Source of the DNA: Chryseobacterium sp. Leaf405
GTDB lineage: Bacteria; Bacteroidota; Bacteroidia; Flavobacteriales; Weeksellaceae
DNA: 64,000 nucleotides
Reading direction: 5' to 3'
Assembly: GCF_001425355.1 (NCBI RefSeq)
Contig: NZ_LMQN01000017.1
Location: forward strand, 62,001 to 126,000
The position numbers and the translations under genes were made by a program. Under the pieces are notes generated by a model that ran no database searches, was not told where the DNA came from, and saw nothing but the letters and a program-made list of their open reading frames with translations. Positions 44,840 to 53,385 of this stretch are shown here, piece after piece; the first letter of the stretch is position 1, and every line of letters starts with the position of its first letter.

Positions 44840-47428
44840 TTGGTCAAAACCGTCTCCAAAAATATATTACAAATTTTAATTATCCTAATTTTTAACAATT
44901 TTTTAGCACAACAAACTCCTGAAAAATTGCCTGAAAATACGGTTAATGATACTATTCCCAAAAAGGATACCATTGTCTTGAAGAAAGAATCATTAGAAGA
45001 TATTCTTCAGACAAAAGCAGACTTCCAGCGCAGGGATTTCCAGAAAAAGATGATTTATCTGAACAAAAATGCGCAGGTAAAGTATCAGGATATGCAGATT
45101 GATGCAGATTATATCTCTATTGACGAGCAGAAAAATCTTATGTATGCCAGAGGAAAACAAGATTCTTTAGGTAAAATTATTGAACCTGTAATCACCACTC
45201 AGGCGGGAAAAAAATATGAGACCGATGAGTTCAGTTATAATACCAAAACCAGACAGGCAATTGCTTTCAATGCAAGAACTGAAGAAAGTGAAGGGGTAAT
45301 TGTCGCTGAAAAGACAAAAAAGTATAATGACAGCGTCTTTGCGATGAGACGGGCAGATTATACGACAGATGATTATTTCATTAAGAAAAAAGATACGGCA
45401 GCCGATTATTTTCTGAGAGCATCTTATATTAAGTTAATTAAAACAAAAAACAAATCTTCCATTGTTTCCGGACCTATCTGGCTGTATATCGAAAATATTC
45501 CGACTCCTTTAATTATGCCGTTTGCGATCTTGCCGTTTTCGAGTAAAAGATCTGCAGGTATTTTGATTCCAAGTTTCGGGGAAAGACAGGATGTAGGATT
45601 TTTCTTAAACGGAATAGGATACTACCAACCCATCGGTGAGCATTTTGATATTAAAGTGCTGGCAGATATTTATACAAAAGGAAGCTGGAACTTAAGACCT
45701 GAAACCAATTATATCAAAAAATACCGTTATTCCGGGAATTTCTCTGCAGATATCGGTACCGCCGTACGAGGTATTAAAGGATTGGATGATTACGGAAAAA
45801 CACGAACATACAGAATTGCGTGGAGGCATTCACAGGATGTAAAAGCTAACCCATTTCTTACATTCTCTGCTTCTGTGGATATTGTAAGTACCAAATTCTA
45901 CAACAATACGCTAAATAACAATTATATTTTAAATCAAAATGTATTAAATACGCAGCAAAACTCCACTGTTACGCTTACGAAGAGATTTTTAAAACTTCCC
46001 GCAACGATCACGGGAACGGCTTCTTACTCTCAGAATTTTGCAACAGGATTGTCGGATCTTCGTTTGCCACAGATGAATATTGCGATCAATCAGTTTTATT
46101 TATTTAAATCAAAAACAGGCGTTAGACAAGGATTGCTGGAAAATATTACAGTAAATACGGGAATCAATTTAACCAACTTTGTACAAACCGACGAAGGAGA
46201 ACTTTTCAAGCAGGCAATGTGGGATAAAATGCAGACGGGACTGAAAAACAACATCACTTTAGGAACCAATACAACGGTTGCAAAATATTTTACATTCAGT
46301 TTAGGAGCTAATATTGATAATGCATTAACGACAAAAACGGTTGAGAAGTTTTATGATCCTATCCAAAATAAAGTCGTGACAGAAACGGATAAAGGTATCA
46401 ACGGATATTCTACATTTTCAACAACGGCGAGTCTTCAGACGACCTTATACGGAATGCTTAACTTTAAAAAAGGTTCTGCTATTGAAGCGATCAGACACAT
46501 GATCACACCAAGTTTAGGGTTTACATATTCTCCGGATTTCGGAACTTCAAGATTCGGGTATTTTAGAAATTATTATGATGCAAACGGAGCTTTAACACCA
46601 TATTCTATTTTTGAAGGCGGAATTATAGGAAGCCCTTCAACAGGAATGGTGGGAGCGCTTGGCTTCAATATCGGGAACAATATCGAGATGAAAGTAAAGT
46701 CTAAAAGTGATTCTACCGGAGTAAAAAAAATCAAGATTTTTGAATCTTTAAACCTTTCAGGAAGCTATAACTTTGCAGCAAAAGATCACCCTTTTTCTAT
46801 TGTAACCATCAACGGGCAGTCTTCTTTCTTTAATAATAAATTGAGTGTAAATACAAGTTTATCATTAGACCCGTACAAAATTATTTATCTTCCGGGACAG
46901 GATGCGGGAATCAGAACTGAAGATTTCGGAGGTTTCAGTGTACAGGGTTTCAATGTTCAGATGTCTTATCCTTTGAGCAACGAAATATTCGGAGAGAAAA
47001 CAGATTACGGTAAAAAATATAAAACAAAAGGAGAAATCAGGAATGAGAATTATTATTTTGATGATGATAATTATGCACATTTCGATCAGCCCTGGACATT
47101 AAATATAAATGCCAATTATGCTTTCACGAAAAGTTCCGCTTCAAGAACACCGACAAGATTAGCATCAGTTGGTTTGGATGGAAGCTTAAAATTAACGCCT
47201 TTCTGGAATATCAACGGAAGTACGCATTATGATATGGTAACGGGAGATTTGGCGTATACAAGAATCGGTTTTTCGAGAGATCAGCGAAGTTTTACGATTA
47301 ATTTTAACTGGGTTCCTTTCGGACAGTATAAAGTGTATGATTTCTTTATCGGTATAAAAGCCAATATCTTAAGTGACGCATTGAAGTATAAAGACAGAAG
47401 TTTTACACAACCTAATGCTCCTTTTTAA
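44840..47428 (+). CDS. lptD: LPS assembly outer membrane protein LptD (Flavobacteriia type)
   Basis: An 862-residue protein. A signal peptide (ILQILIILIFNNFLAQQ) is followed by an LptA/OstA-like jelly-roll (about 60-170: AQVKYQDMQIDADYISIDEQ, YETDEFSYNTKTRQAIAFNA), an insertion segment (RASYIKLIKTKNKSSIVSGP, IPTPLIMPFAILPFSSKRSAG) and a large beta barrel to residue 862. The start codon is TTG at 44840; no in-frame ATG precedes the signal peptide. It inserts lipopolysaccharide into the outer leaflet with LptE. Confidence 0.88.
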   Translation: MVKTVSKNILQILIILIFNNFLAQQTPEKLPENTVNDTIPKKDTIVLKKESLEDILQTKADFQRRDFQKKMIYLNKNAQVKYQDMQIDADYISIDEQKNLMYARGKQDSLGKIIEPVITTQAGKKYETDEFSYNTKTRQAIAFNARTEESEGVIVAEKTKKYNDSVFAMRRADYTTDDYFIKKKDTAADYFLRASYIKLIKTKNKSSIVSGPIWLYIENIPTPLIMPFAILPFSSKRSAGILIPSFGERQDVGFFLNGIGYYQPIGEHFDIKVLADIYTKGSWNLRPETNYIKKYRYSGNFSADIGTAVRGIKGLDDYGKTRTYRIAWRHSQDVKANPFLTFSASVDIVSTKFYNNTLNNNYILNQNVLNTQQNSTVTLTKRFLKLPATITGTASYSQNFATGLSDLRLPQMNIAINQFYLFKSKTGVRQGLLENITVNTGINLTNFVQTDEGELFKQAMWDKMQTGLKNNITLGTNTTVAKYFTFSLGANIDNALTTKTVEKFYDPIQNKVVTETDKGINGYSTFSTTASLQTTLYGMLNFKKGSAIEAIRHMITPSLGFTYSPDFGTSRFGYFRNYYDANGALTPYSIFEGGIIGSPSTGMVGALGFNIGNNIEMKVKSKSDSTGVKKIKIFESLNLSGSYNFAAKDHPFSIVTINGQSSFFNNKLSVNTSLSLDPYKIIYLPGQDAGIRTEDFGGFSVQGFNVQMSYPLSNEIFGEKTDYGKKYKTKGEIRNENYYFDDDNYAHFDQPWTLNINANYAFTKSSASRTPTRLASVGLDGSLKLTPFWNINGSTHYDMVTGDLAYTRIGFSRDQRSFTINFNWVPFGQYKVYDFFIGIKANILSDALKYKDRSFTQPNAPF

Positions 47429-47469
47429 TATCGGATTGATATTTGATTATGTAAATAGAATATAAATTT

Positions 47470-47477
47470 TATATTTG
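47470..47477 (+). promoter_or_regulatory. ridA -7 element TATATTTG
   Basis: TATATTTG matches the -7 consensus and lies 18 bp before the ATG. A TTTG at 47442-47445 gives a slightly long 24-nt spacer. Confidence 0.5.
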
Positions 47478-47495
47478 CACCCAAAATAAATTCTA

Positions 47496-47876
47496 ATGAA
47501 AAAGATAATCAATACTGTAAATGCTCCGGCAGCTATCGGACCTTATTCACAAGCAAATATGGCGAATGGTGTTTTATACATCTCTGGTCAGATCCCTGTA
47601 GATCCTGCAACGGGTAAATTGGTAGAAGGAATTGAAAAAGAAACGCACCAGGTAATGAAGAATCTTGAAGCTGTTCTTACAGAAGCAGGAATGACTTTTA
47701 AAAATGTTGTGAAAGCTTCAATTTTCCTTAAAAGTATGGATGATTTTGCAGTAATGAATGATATTTATGCATCTTATCTGGATGCAGAAAGCTATCCGGC
47801 TCGTGAAACGGTACAGGTTTCTTGTCTGCCTAAAAATGTTGATATCGAAATTTCTATGATCGCACATCAGGATTAA
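47496..47876 (+). CDS. ridA: RidA family reactive intermediate deaminase
   Basis: A 126-residue protein that hydrolyses reactive enamine/imine intermediates. IGPYSQA, GVLYISGQIPVDPATGKLVEG, VVKASIFLKSMDDFAVMNDIY and YPARETVQVSCLPKNVDIEI are the full family pattern, including the catalytic arginine in PARETV. Its stop overlaps the next start (TAATG). Confidence 0.97.
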   Translation: MKKIINTVNAPAAIGPYSQANMANGVLYISGQIPVDPATGKLVEGIEKETHQVMKNLEAVLTEAGMTFKNVVKASIFLKSMDDFAVMNDIYASYLDAESYPARETVQVSCLPKNVDIEISMIAHQD

Positions 47877-48328
47877 TGAACTTTATAAGAAATACTTTTG
47901 CGGTTATTGTAGGTCTTGCGATTGCAGGGCTCATTATTACTCTTGGGATAAGAATATTTCCGCAATGGATTACTTTCGATGCTTTTGCTCCGTTTGAGCA
48001 TTGGCAGAGATTTCTTCAGAGTATGCAGAACGATGGTGCTTTCTTCGGATTCCTTTTGTTTATTTCCGGTTTGGGAACTACAGTGGGAGGAGTTGCGACG
48101 GCTATCATTGTTAAATATGCCAAAGTGGCTTATGCGATACTTATTGGGTTTATTATGCTGTTTATAGCCATGCTGGATGTTATTATTTTCCCATATCATC
48201 CAACGTTTTATAAAATCTCAATTTTTCTTACTTTCTTTCCTTTTTCTTGGATCGGAGGTAAGATTGTAGCAGTTATTTATGAACGGAAAAAGAAGAAAAA
48301 AATCTCCGAAAAAATGAATAAATCATAA
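47876..48328 (+). CDS. four-helix membrane protein of unknown function
   Basis: A 150-residue protein with four predicted transmembrane helices (about 8-27, 52-72, 80-104, 112-134) and a basic C-terminus (YERKKKKKISEKMNKS). No family recognised. It is translationally coupled to ridA and followed by a strong terminator. Confidence 0.75.
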   Translation: MNFIRNTFAVIVGLAIAGLIITLGIRIFPQWITFDAFAPFEHWQRFLQSMQNDGAFFGFLLFISGLGTTVGGVATAIIVKYAKVAYAILIGFIMLFIAMLDVIIFPYHPTFYKISIFLTFFPFSWIGGKIVAVIYERKKKKKISEKMNKS

Positions 48329-48330
48329 AT

Positions 48331-48360
48331 AAAAAACGCTGCAGACTGCAGCGTTTTTTG
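48331..48360. terminator. bidirectional terminator between the ridA operon and degP
   Basis: AAAAAACGCTGCAG and CTGCAGCGTTTTTT form a perfect palindrome-like stem with almost no loop, flanked by A and T runs, serving both convergent genes. Confidence 0.85.
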
Positions 48361-48388
48361 TTGATATGAAGAAAAATTAGGGTCTTTA

Positions 48389-49918
48389 TTAAGGCATTTT
48401 AAAACCTCTAGTATAAATCTGTCCGTAAGCGTCTACAAATTTTACCGATACATTTCCTGAATATTTGTCAAGAACTTTCTCAACATCTTTTTGAGAGTTT
48501 ACCGGTTTACCATTAATTTCAACAACGATATAATTATCTACAATTCCTATTTTGGCAATCTCGCTTCCTTCAGTAACATTTTTAGCAACCACACCGCTAT
48601 TTAAACCATAATCTGTTTTAAATCTTTCACTTAAAGGCTCAAATTCAGCTCCGATTTTTTCACTTACACTAAGGTCAGCTTTTGTTCTTGTAGAAGTTCC
48701 TCCTTTTTGATCTCTTAACGTAACTGTTGTCGTAGTATCTTTACCATTTCTTGAATAGGTAACCTGTACTTTATCACCAGGGCGTTTGCTTCCGACAGCC
48801 ATTGAAAGATCAGCAAAATCGGTGATCGCAATATTATCAATCTTATTAATGATATCTCCTTTTTTCAATCCTGAAGATTCCGCACCGCTGTTTTCTCCAA
48901 ATCCGGTAACCAAAACTCCTGAACCTACTTTAAGATTGGCCTTCTCTTGTTTGTTATAAGCAGCAACTAATTGATCATTGGAAAGATCTAATGAAGTTAC
49001 TCCCAAGAATCCTCTCTGTACAATACCGAAGTTTTTAATATCTTCAACAATTTTTCTCGCTAAATTCGCCGGTACAGCAAAGCCGTATCCTTGATAATAA
49101 CCTGTAGTAGACTGAATGGCAGAATTAATACCAATCAAATCTCCATTTGTATTTACCAATGCTCCCCCTGAATTTCCAGGATTAATCGCCGCATCTGTCT
49201 GGATGAAACTTTCAATAGGATTGGCAGCTTTTCCCTGTGAGCTTAAAATTCCGATACCTCTTCCTTTAGCTGAGACAATTCCCGCCGTTACTGTAGAATT
49301 TAATCCCAATGGATTTCCTACGGCAAGTACCCATTGTCCAACATCGATATTATCTGAATTAGCAAAATTTAAATATGGTAATCCTTTCTCTTCGATTTTC
49401 AATAAAGAAATATCAGTGTTCGGATCTGTTCCTATTAATGTTGCGATGTAAGATTTTTTATTGCTTAATACAACTTCAAGTTTATTGGCTCCTGCTACAA
49501 CATGATTGTTTGAGATAATATAACCGTCCGGCGAAATAATTACCCCTGAACCCATACCTGAAGGCATATTATCAGGTGTTTGCTGTTGTTTCTGTCTCTG
49601 TTGTCCTTTTCCTCCGAAAGGATCTCCGAAAAAGAAATCAAACATATCCTGCTCAGAAGCTCTGCTTGATGTTCTGGATTGATAGTTTTTGATCGTTACC
49701 ACAGCCGGAACCGTTGTTTTTGCTGCTTTCACGAAATCATCGCCTACCGCTCCGGAATTCATTCCTGCAAAAGAAACACTGGATGCCGATTTTGTAAAGT
49801 ATGACTGGTCTCCGTTGTTGGAATCATGATTGAAATATTGTAATGCTCCAACGGTAGTAGCTCCTGACATAACGCCTACTACTGCAAATGGTAATAGTTT
49901 TTTTAAAGTACTCTTCAT
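48389..49918 (-). CDS. degP: periplasmic Do/DegP-type serine protease
   Basis: A 509-residue HtrA protease with an N-terminal membrane or signal segment. The trypsin-like domain (about 60-310) carries His139 (ISNNHVVAG), Asp169 (DPNTDISLLKIE) and Ser250 (INPGNSGGAL). Two PDZ domains follow (about 310-405 and 415-509). A Gln-rich loop (residues 104-115, GQQRQKQQQ) lies in the LA-loop region, as often in this family. It degrades misfolded envelope proteins. Monocistronic. Confidence 0.95.
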   Translation of the reverse strand: MKSTLKKLLPFAVVGVMSGATTVGALQYFNHDSNNGDQSYFTKSASSVSFAGMNSGAVGDDFVKAAKTTVPAVVTIKNYQSRTSSRASEQDMFDFFFGDPFGGKGQQRQKQQQTPDNMPSGMGSGVIISPDGYIISNNHVVAGANKLEVVLSNKKSYIATLIGTDPNTDISLLKIEEKGLPYLNFANSDNIDVGQWVLAVGNPLGLNSTVTAGIVSAKGRGIGILSSQGKAANPIESFIQTDAAINPGNSGGALVNTNGDLIGINSAIQSTTGYYQGYGFAVPANLARKIVEDIKNFGIVQRGFLGVTSLDLSNDQLVAAYNKQEKANLKVGSGVLVTGFGENSGAESSGLKKGDIINKIDNIAITDFADLSMAVGSKRPGDKVQVTYSRNGKDTTTTVTLRDQKGGTSTRTKADLSVSEKIGAEFEPLSERFKTDYGLNSGVVAKNVTEGSEIAKIGIVDNYIVVEINGKPVNSQKDVEKVLDKYSGNVSVKFVDAYGQIYTRGFKMP

Positions 49919-50198
49919 TGTATATCTTTTCTTTTTTAATTGTTAATTCTTGTGTTATTGTAAACAAATTTAATGCTAAATAGGTATGCGATTAGTATGT
50001 AATGTTTCAGTTTTAACTAAAATTTAACGAGAATAACATTATTTTACAGGTTATGTCATAATTATTCAAGTCAATTAACAGAACTTAAAATTATATTAAA
50101 TGACATTTTGACATATTGTAAGATTAACTAAGTCATACAAAAGTTAAATTTGATATTTTATATGTCAAAAATTCTACCAATTAAGAGCTTTAAATTTT
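49919..50198. other. intergenic region upstream of degP
   Basis: About 280 bp of A/T-rich DNA with no open frame of interest. TTG/TAnnTTTG elements for degP are not convincing. Nothing else seen until the repeat element at 50199. Confidence 0.4.
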
Positions 50199-50361
50199 AT
50201 TAAGTAACCCGTTGTGCATTTTGATGTATTTTCGTCACTTCGAGTAGGTTTTTGAAAAAAATCGTATCGAGAAGTTTGTAATTTTGAAGGCAGATCTATT
50301 CTCGACTCGAATTGACGTATCTAACATTAAAATTTTTCAAAATGCACAACGCATTAAGTAA
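50199..50361. mobile_element. 145-bp MITE-like element with inverted repeats and 9-bp flanking duplication
   Basis: CGTTGTGCATTTTGA (50210-50224) and its exact reverse complement (50337-50351) bound a segment with further nested inverted repeats (CGTCACTTCGAGT near 50233 with ACTCGAATTGACG near 50304). The direct repeat ATTAAGTAA occurs immediately outside on both sides (50199-50207 and 50353-50361), as expected for a target-site duplication. No coding capacity, so a transposase would have to act in trans. Confidence 0.65.
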
Positions 50362-50557
50362 TAATTTTATAGCCTAATTTAGTTTTATCTACCACAACAT
50401 TTCTTTTGATTTACTTTTTTCCTACATCAAAGCCGTTGAATGACAATCTTTATTCAAATTTTCACCTTACTCTTTAAACAGGCTCTTAATAGTATTTTAA
50501 TTAAAAATATTTATAAATCCCACATATTTCAAAACCTGATGATAAATATTACAATTT

Positions 50558-50636
50558 TGTCATTTTTTTATTACACAGATGTAGTAAAAATATTACGTGA
50601 TTTAAAAATAAGATTACAATAAAACCAATACTTTTG
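50558..50636 (+). promoter_or_regulatory. tandem 18-bp boxes and promoter of surface gene 50658
   Basis: Boxes TGTCATTTTTTTATTACA (50558-50575, 10 of 14) and TGTAGTAAAAATATTACG (50580-50597, 12 of 14) start 22 bp apart. TACTTTTG (50629-50636) follows after 31 nt, and the ATG lies 21 bp further. This distant copy of the promoter layout, 7 kb from the others, supports a real regulon. Confidence 0.65.
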
Positions 50637-50657
50637 GAACTGAAAACAATACTAAGC

Positions 50658-51602
50658 ATGAAAAAAATTATTACCCTATTAGGTACGGTAACTTGTATCT
50701 CTATTCTTAACGCCCAAGCCGGCAATGTAGGTATCAATACTCCAACTCCCACCAATACCCTTACCGTAAACGGAAATCAGTCGATAGGTTTTCGATATCA
50801 GAATGTCAATGCTCCCACAAACGGAATTATTATTGAAGGAAATACAGGAATCGGTACTTCTACTCCACTATCAAAACTAGATGTAAACGGGCAGACAAAA
50901 ATTGGTGATGGAACTATCACTCCCACAGCTCCTCCCTCCAGCGGAAGTATTCTTGAACTAAACAGCGAATCTCGAGGATTACGACTGCCTCAGGTTGCTC
51001 TTACAAGCACTACCCAATATTCTCCCATACAGGGATCGGGAACAGATTTTTCATCAAAAGGAATGACTATTTTCAATTACAATGCCACAGTCGCATCAAG
51101 CAATACCCTGTATCCCGCAAGAGGAGCCGGAGAGTATTATTGGGATGGCACAGGTTGGGTTAGCAAAAATTCTTACGGACCGCAGGCTTCAGACAGCTAT
51201 ATGTCTGTTTACAGCACAAGTAATCAAGATATCGCCGCCAATACATGGACTACTATTAATTTTACAAATAAGTATTATGATAAAAATAACAGTGTAGCCC
51301 TACCTACTTCAGCGTTTTCTATTGCTAATAACTCTACAGGACTTTATCAGATCAATGCATCCTATACAACCGACATAAACATGTCATCAATTCGAAGGGG
51401 CAGAATAGGGATATTTGTTAACAATATTCTCATAAAAACTTTTGTCTACAGCAATGCATATCCCTCTTTACCTATCGAGACAAGTGGAGGAACCGCTTTA
51501 TATCTGCAGGGAGGCGATGTAGTAACATTTAAATTTTACGCAGACGGTATTGGGGTAAAACTTGCTACCATAGACCTCGATATGTATCAGGTATCCAGAT
51601 AA
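50658..51602 (+). CDS. secreted fibre-like protein with C1q-like domain (paralogue 5)
   Basis: A 314-residue protein with signal peptide (MKKIITLLGTVTCISILNAQ) and the repeats AGNVGINTPTPTNTLTVNGN and GNTGIGTSTPLSKLDVNGQ. The middle (YYWDGTGWVSKNSYGPQ) and C-terminal jelly-roll segments (FSIANNSTGLYQINASYTTD, GRIGIFVNNILIKTF, LDMYQVSR) closely follow paralogue 1 at 33449. I start at 50658 because the in-frame TTG at 50634 lies inside the -7 element. A terminator follows at 51682. Confidence 0.85.
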   Translation: MKKIITLLGTVTCISILNAQAGNVGINTPTPTNTLTVNGNQSIGFRYQNVNAPTNGIIIEGNTGIGTSTPLSKLDVNGQTKIGDGTITPTAPPSSGSILELNSESRGLRLPQVALTSTTQYSPIQGSGTDFSSKGMTIFNYNATVASSNTLYPARGAGEYYWDGTGWVSKNSYGPQASDSYMSVYSTSNQDIAANTWTTINFTNKYYDKNNSVALPTSAFSIANNSTGLYQINASYTTDINMSSIRRGRIGIFVNNILIKTFVYSNAYPSLPIETSGGTALYLQGGDVVTFKFYADGIGVKLATIDLDMYQVSR

Positions 51603-51681
51603 TATATAAGCATGTATGATTAAAATTCCCAATAATCATATTTGATTCTAAAAACACATTCTATTCATAATTAAGTAAGGT

Positions 51682-51712
51682 AGTCAAAGATCTAGGTCTT
51701 TGGCTTTTTTTT
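51682..51712 (+). terminator. terminator after surface gene 50658
   Basis: AGTCAAAGA (51682-51690) and TCTTTGGCT (51697-51705) form a 9-bp stem with one mismatch/G-T pair, followed by eight T. Confidence 0.85.
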
Positions 51713-52020
51713 GGATTAAAATCGCATTAAAAAGGTCAATAATATCAGCCCAAATCAGTAAAAAAAATAAAAAAAATCACTAACTTTTTAAAAAAATTTA
51801 AAAGACATTCTTAAATTACATCAACAATGTCATAAAAACTCATCGTGAATCTTTAAAAACATAACAGAAGAATGCACTCAATTGATTTTCAACACTCAAA
51901 TAATATGAAATATAACTATCAAAATTAAAACACTGAACAGAAAGAATTAACAAAAAGGGATAATAACATCAATCGAGAGAAGATTTTTTTCATAAAAACG
52001 CTCAAAAACACGTACACTAT
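51713..52020. other. A/T-rich intergenic stretch
   Basis: About 300 bp of very A-rich DNA between a terminator and the promoter of the next gene. I see no open frame, repeat or RNA in it. Confidence 0.5.
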
Positions 52021-52050
52021 TTTGTTTCAAAGAAAAAAATATTATATTTG
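52021..52050 (+). promoter_or_regulatory. promoter of the 106-residue gene
   Basis: TTTG (52021-52024), 18-nt spacer and TATATTTG (52043-52050) match the Bacteroidota consensus. The leader of about 45 nt contains a GC-rich stretch (CACCGCC, ACGGGG). Confidence 0.7.
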
Positions 52051-52101
52051 CACCGCCTTAACGGGGAATAACTCCTCTTTAAGACAACAAAATTTTATAT
52101 C

Positions 52102-52422
52102 ATGCCGGATTTAAAAATACAAGAAGCAAAATTGCTTTTTAAGAAAATCCACTCTAACCCAAAAAGTTACGATTTAAGAATCAATGAAGACGGGATTACA
52201 GGCAGAGATGATAAAATAAGTTTCAGACTTTACAGGACCAGAGAAAGGGTCGATTTTGAAGTAACGATTGACGGACTAACCTTCACCAATATTACTGGAG
52301 AATGGAACAACGCAATGATTATGCTAACAAGCACGATCAAAAAATTAGAAAGAGAAGAAGAGAATTTTAAAATAGAACAGGCAATAGATAAACTCCGAAA
52401 ATATTTATCTGAAGAAAATTAA
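52102..52422 (+). CDS. conserved small protein of unknown function
   Basis: A 106-residue charged cytoplasmic protein (MPDLKIQEAKLLFKKIHSNP, FRLYRTRERVDFEVTIDG) ending in an amphipathic helix (KKLEREEENFKIEQAIDKL). No recognised domain. It has its own promoter and precedes rpsT. Confidence 0.7.
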   Translation: MPDLKIQEAKLLFKKIHSNPKSYDLRINEDGITGRDDKISFRLYRTRERVDFEVTIDGLTFTNITGEWNNAMIMLTSTIKKLEREEENFKIEQAIDKLRKYLSEEN

Positions 52423-52440
52423 AAATTTCTAAAAATAAAT

Positions 52441-52471
52441 TTGGTAGATTAAAAAATAGTTTATACTTTTG
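52441..52471 (+). promoter_or_regulatory. rpsT promoter
   Basis: TTG (52441-52443), 20-nt spacer and TACTTTTG (52464-52471) match the consensus. The -7 element ends 18 bp before the ATG at 52490, which rules out the upstream in-frame codon at 52469 as start. Confidence 0.72.
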
Positions 52472-52489
52472 CACTCACATTTGAACGAT

Positions 52490-52744
52490 ATGGCAAATCA
52501 TAAATCAGCATTAAAAAGAATCAGACAAAACGAAGTTAGAAAAGTTCGTAACAGATATTACCACAAGACTGCTAGAACAGCTTTGAAGGTGTTAAGAAAT
52601 GAAGAAGATAAAGCTGCTGCTACAGAGCAATTGCCGAAAGTTATCTCTTTGTTGGATAAATTAGCTAAGAAAAATATTATCCACAAAAACAAAGCAGCTA
52701 ACTTAAAAAGCAAATTAACTAAGCACATTAATAAACTAGCTTAA
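52490..52744 (+). CDS. rpsT: 30S ribosomal protein S20
   Basis: An 84-residue S20 ([20 protein letters not shown]), a helical 16S rRNA binding protein. The C-terminus [20 protein letters not shown] is conserved. The start at 52490 is chosen for the MANHKSA motif and the promoter position. Two tRNA-Glu genes follow directly and may be co-transcribed. Confidence 0.97.
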   Translation: MANHKSALKRIRQNEVRKVRNRYYHKTARTALKVLRNEEDKAAATEQLPKVISLLDKLAKKNIIHKNKAANLKSKLTKHINKLA

Positions 52745-52755
52745 TAAGTATAGAT

Positions 52756-52827
52756 GGCCCGTTCGTCTATCGGTTAGGACCTCAGATTTTCATTCTGGTA
52801 AGAGGGGTTCGACTCCCCTACGGGCTA
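52756..52827 (+). tRNA. tRNA-Glu (anticodon TTC), first tandem copy
   Basis: A cloverleaf with acceptor GGCCCGT/ACGGGCT, anticodon loop TTTTCAT (TTC) and T arm AGGGG-TTCGACT-CCCCT. CCA is not encoded (CAA follows). It is 11 bp after rpsT. Confidence 0.95.
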
Positions 52828-52923
52828 CAAAACTTAATTACTACTAACCGGGTAATTAAATAAGAGTTGATACTTATAAAAACAAAAAACTAACCCTGTA
52901 AATATTTTCACAGTTTGGTAGAT

Positions 52924-52995
52924 GGCCCGTTCGTCTATCGGTTAGGACCTCAGATTTTCATTCTGGTAAGAGGGGTTCGACTCCCCTACGGGCTA
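52924..52995 (+). tRNA. tRNA-Glu (anticodon TTC), second tandem copy
   Basis: Identical in sequence to the first copy, including the flanking TAGAT before and C after, so the duplicated unit is slightly longer than the tRNA. Period is 168 bp. Confidence 0.95.
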
Positions 52996-53000
52996 CTTAA

Positions 53001-53031
53001 AAGAGATTTCAATTTGAAATCTCTTTTTTTA
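53001..53031 (+). terminator. terminator of the rpsT-tRNA-Glu unit
   Basis: AAGAGATTTC (53001-53010) and GAAATCTCTT (53016-53025) form a perfect 10-bp stem with a 5-nt loop, followed by a T run. Confidence 0.9.
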
Positions 53032-53385
53032 TTGTACTATATTATGATTACTTCTCACAGTGTAATCAAATACTTCATATAAACAGCTACGGCTCATTAA
53101 AACTAGGAAAATAAGAATGACGAACCACAAGCTGTAAACTGCATAAATCATTGATGAGTTAGTTTGTGTCAAACATTAATCTTATGGCGGTCTTCTGAAT
53201 TACTTATTTTTTGACGCAAAGTTTTATTTTTCGTTATGAATATTTTAAAAGAGCAAAGAGTAAATCAATTAAAATTGATTTGACGAAGCGAACGTTTACA
53301 GTAAACTTAATCAAACAGCTTCGCTGTTAAACTTTGCTCCTTTAAATGAAGAGTTTTTGAATAAACCTTCGTTAAAATTATTCGG
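53032..53385. other. intergenic region without a gene
   Basis: About 350 bp. It holds short inverted repeats (CGTTTACAG near 53290, CAGCTTCGCTG near 53318, AGCAAAG near 53252 with CTTTGCT near 53332) but no open frame or recognised RNA. Confidence 0.5.
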
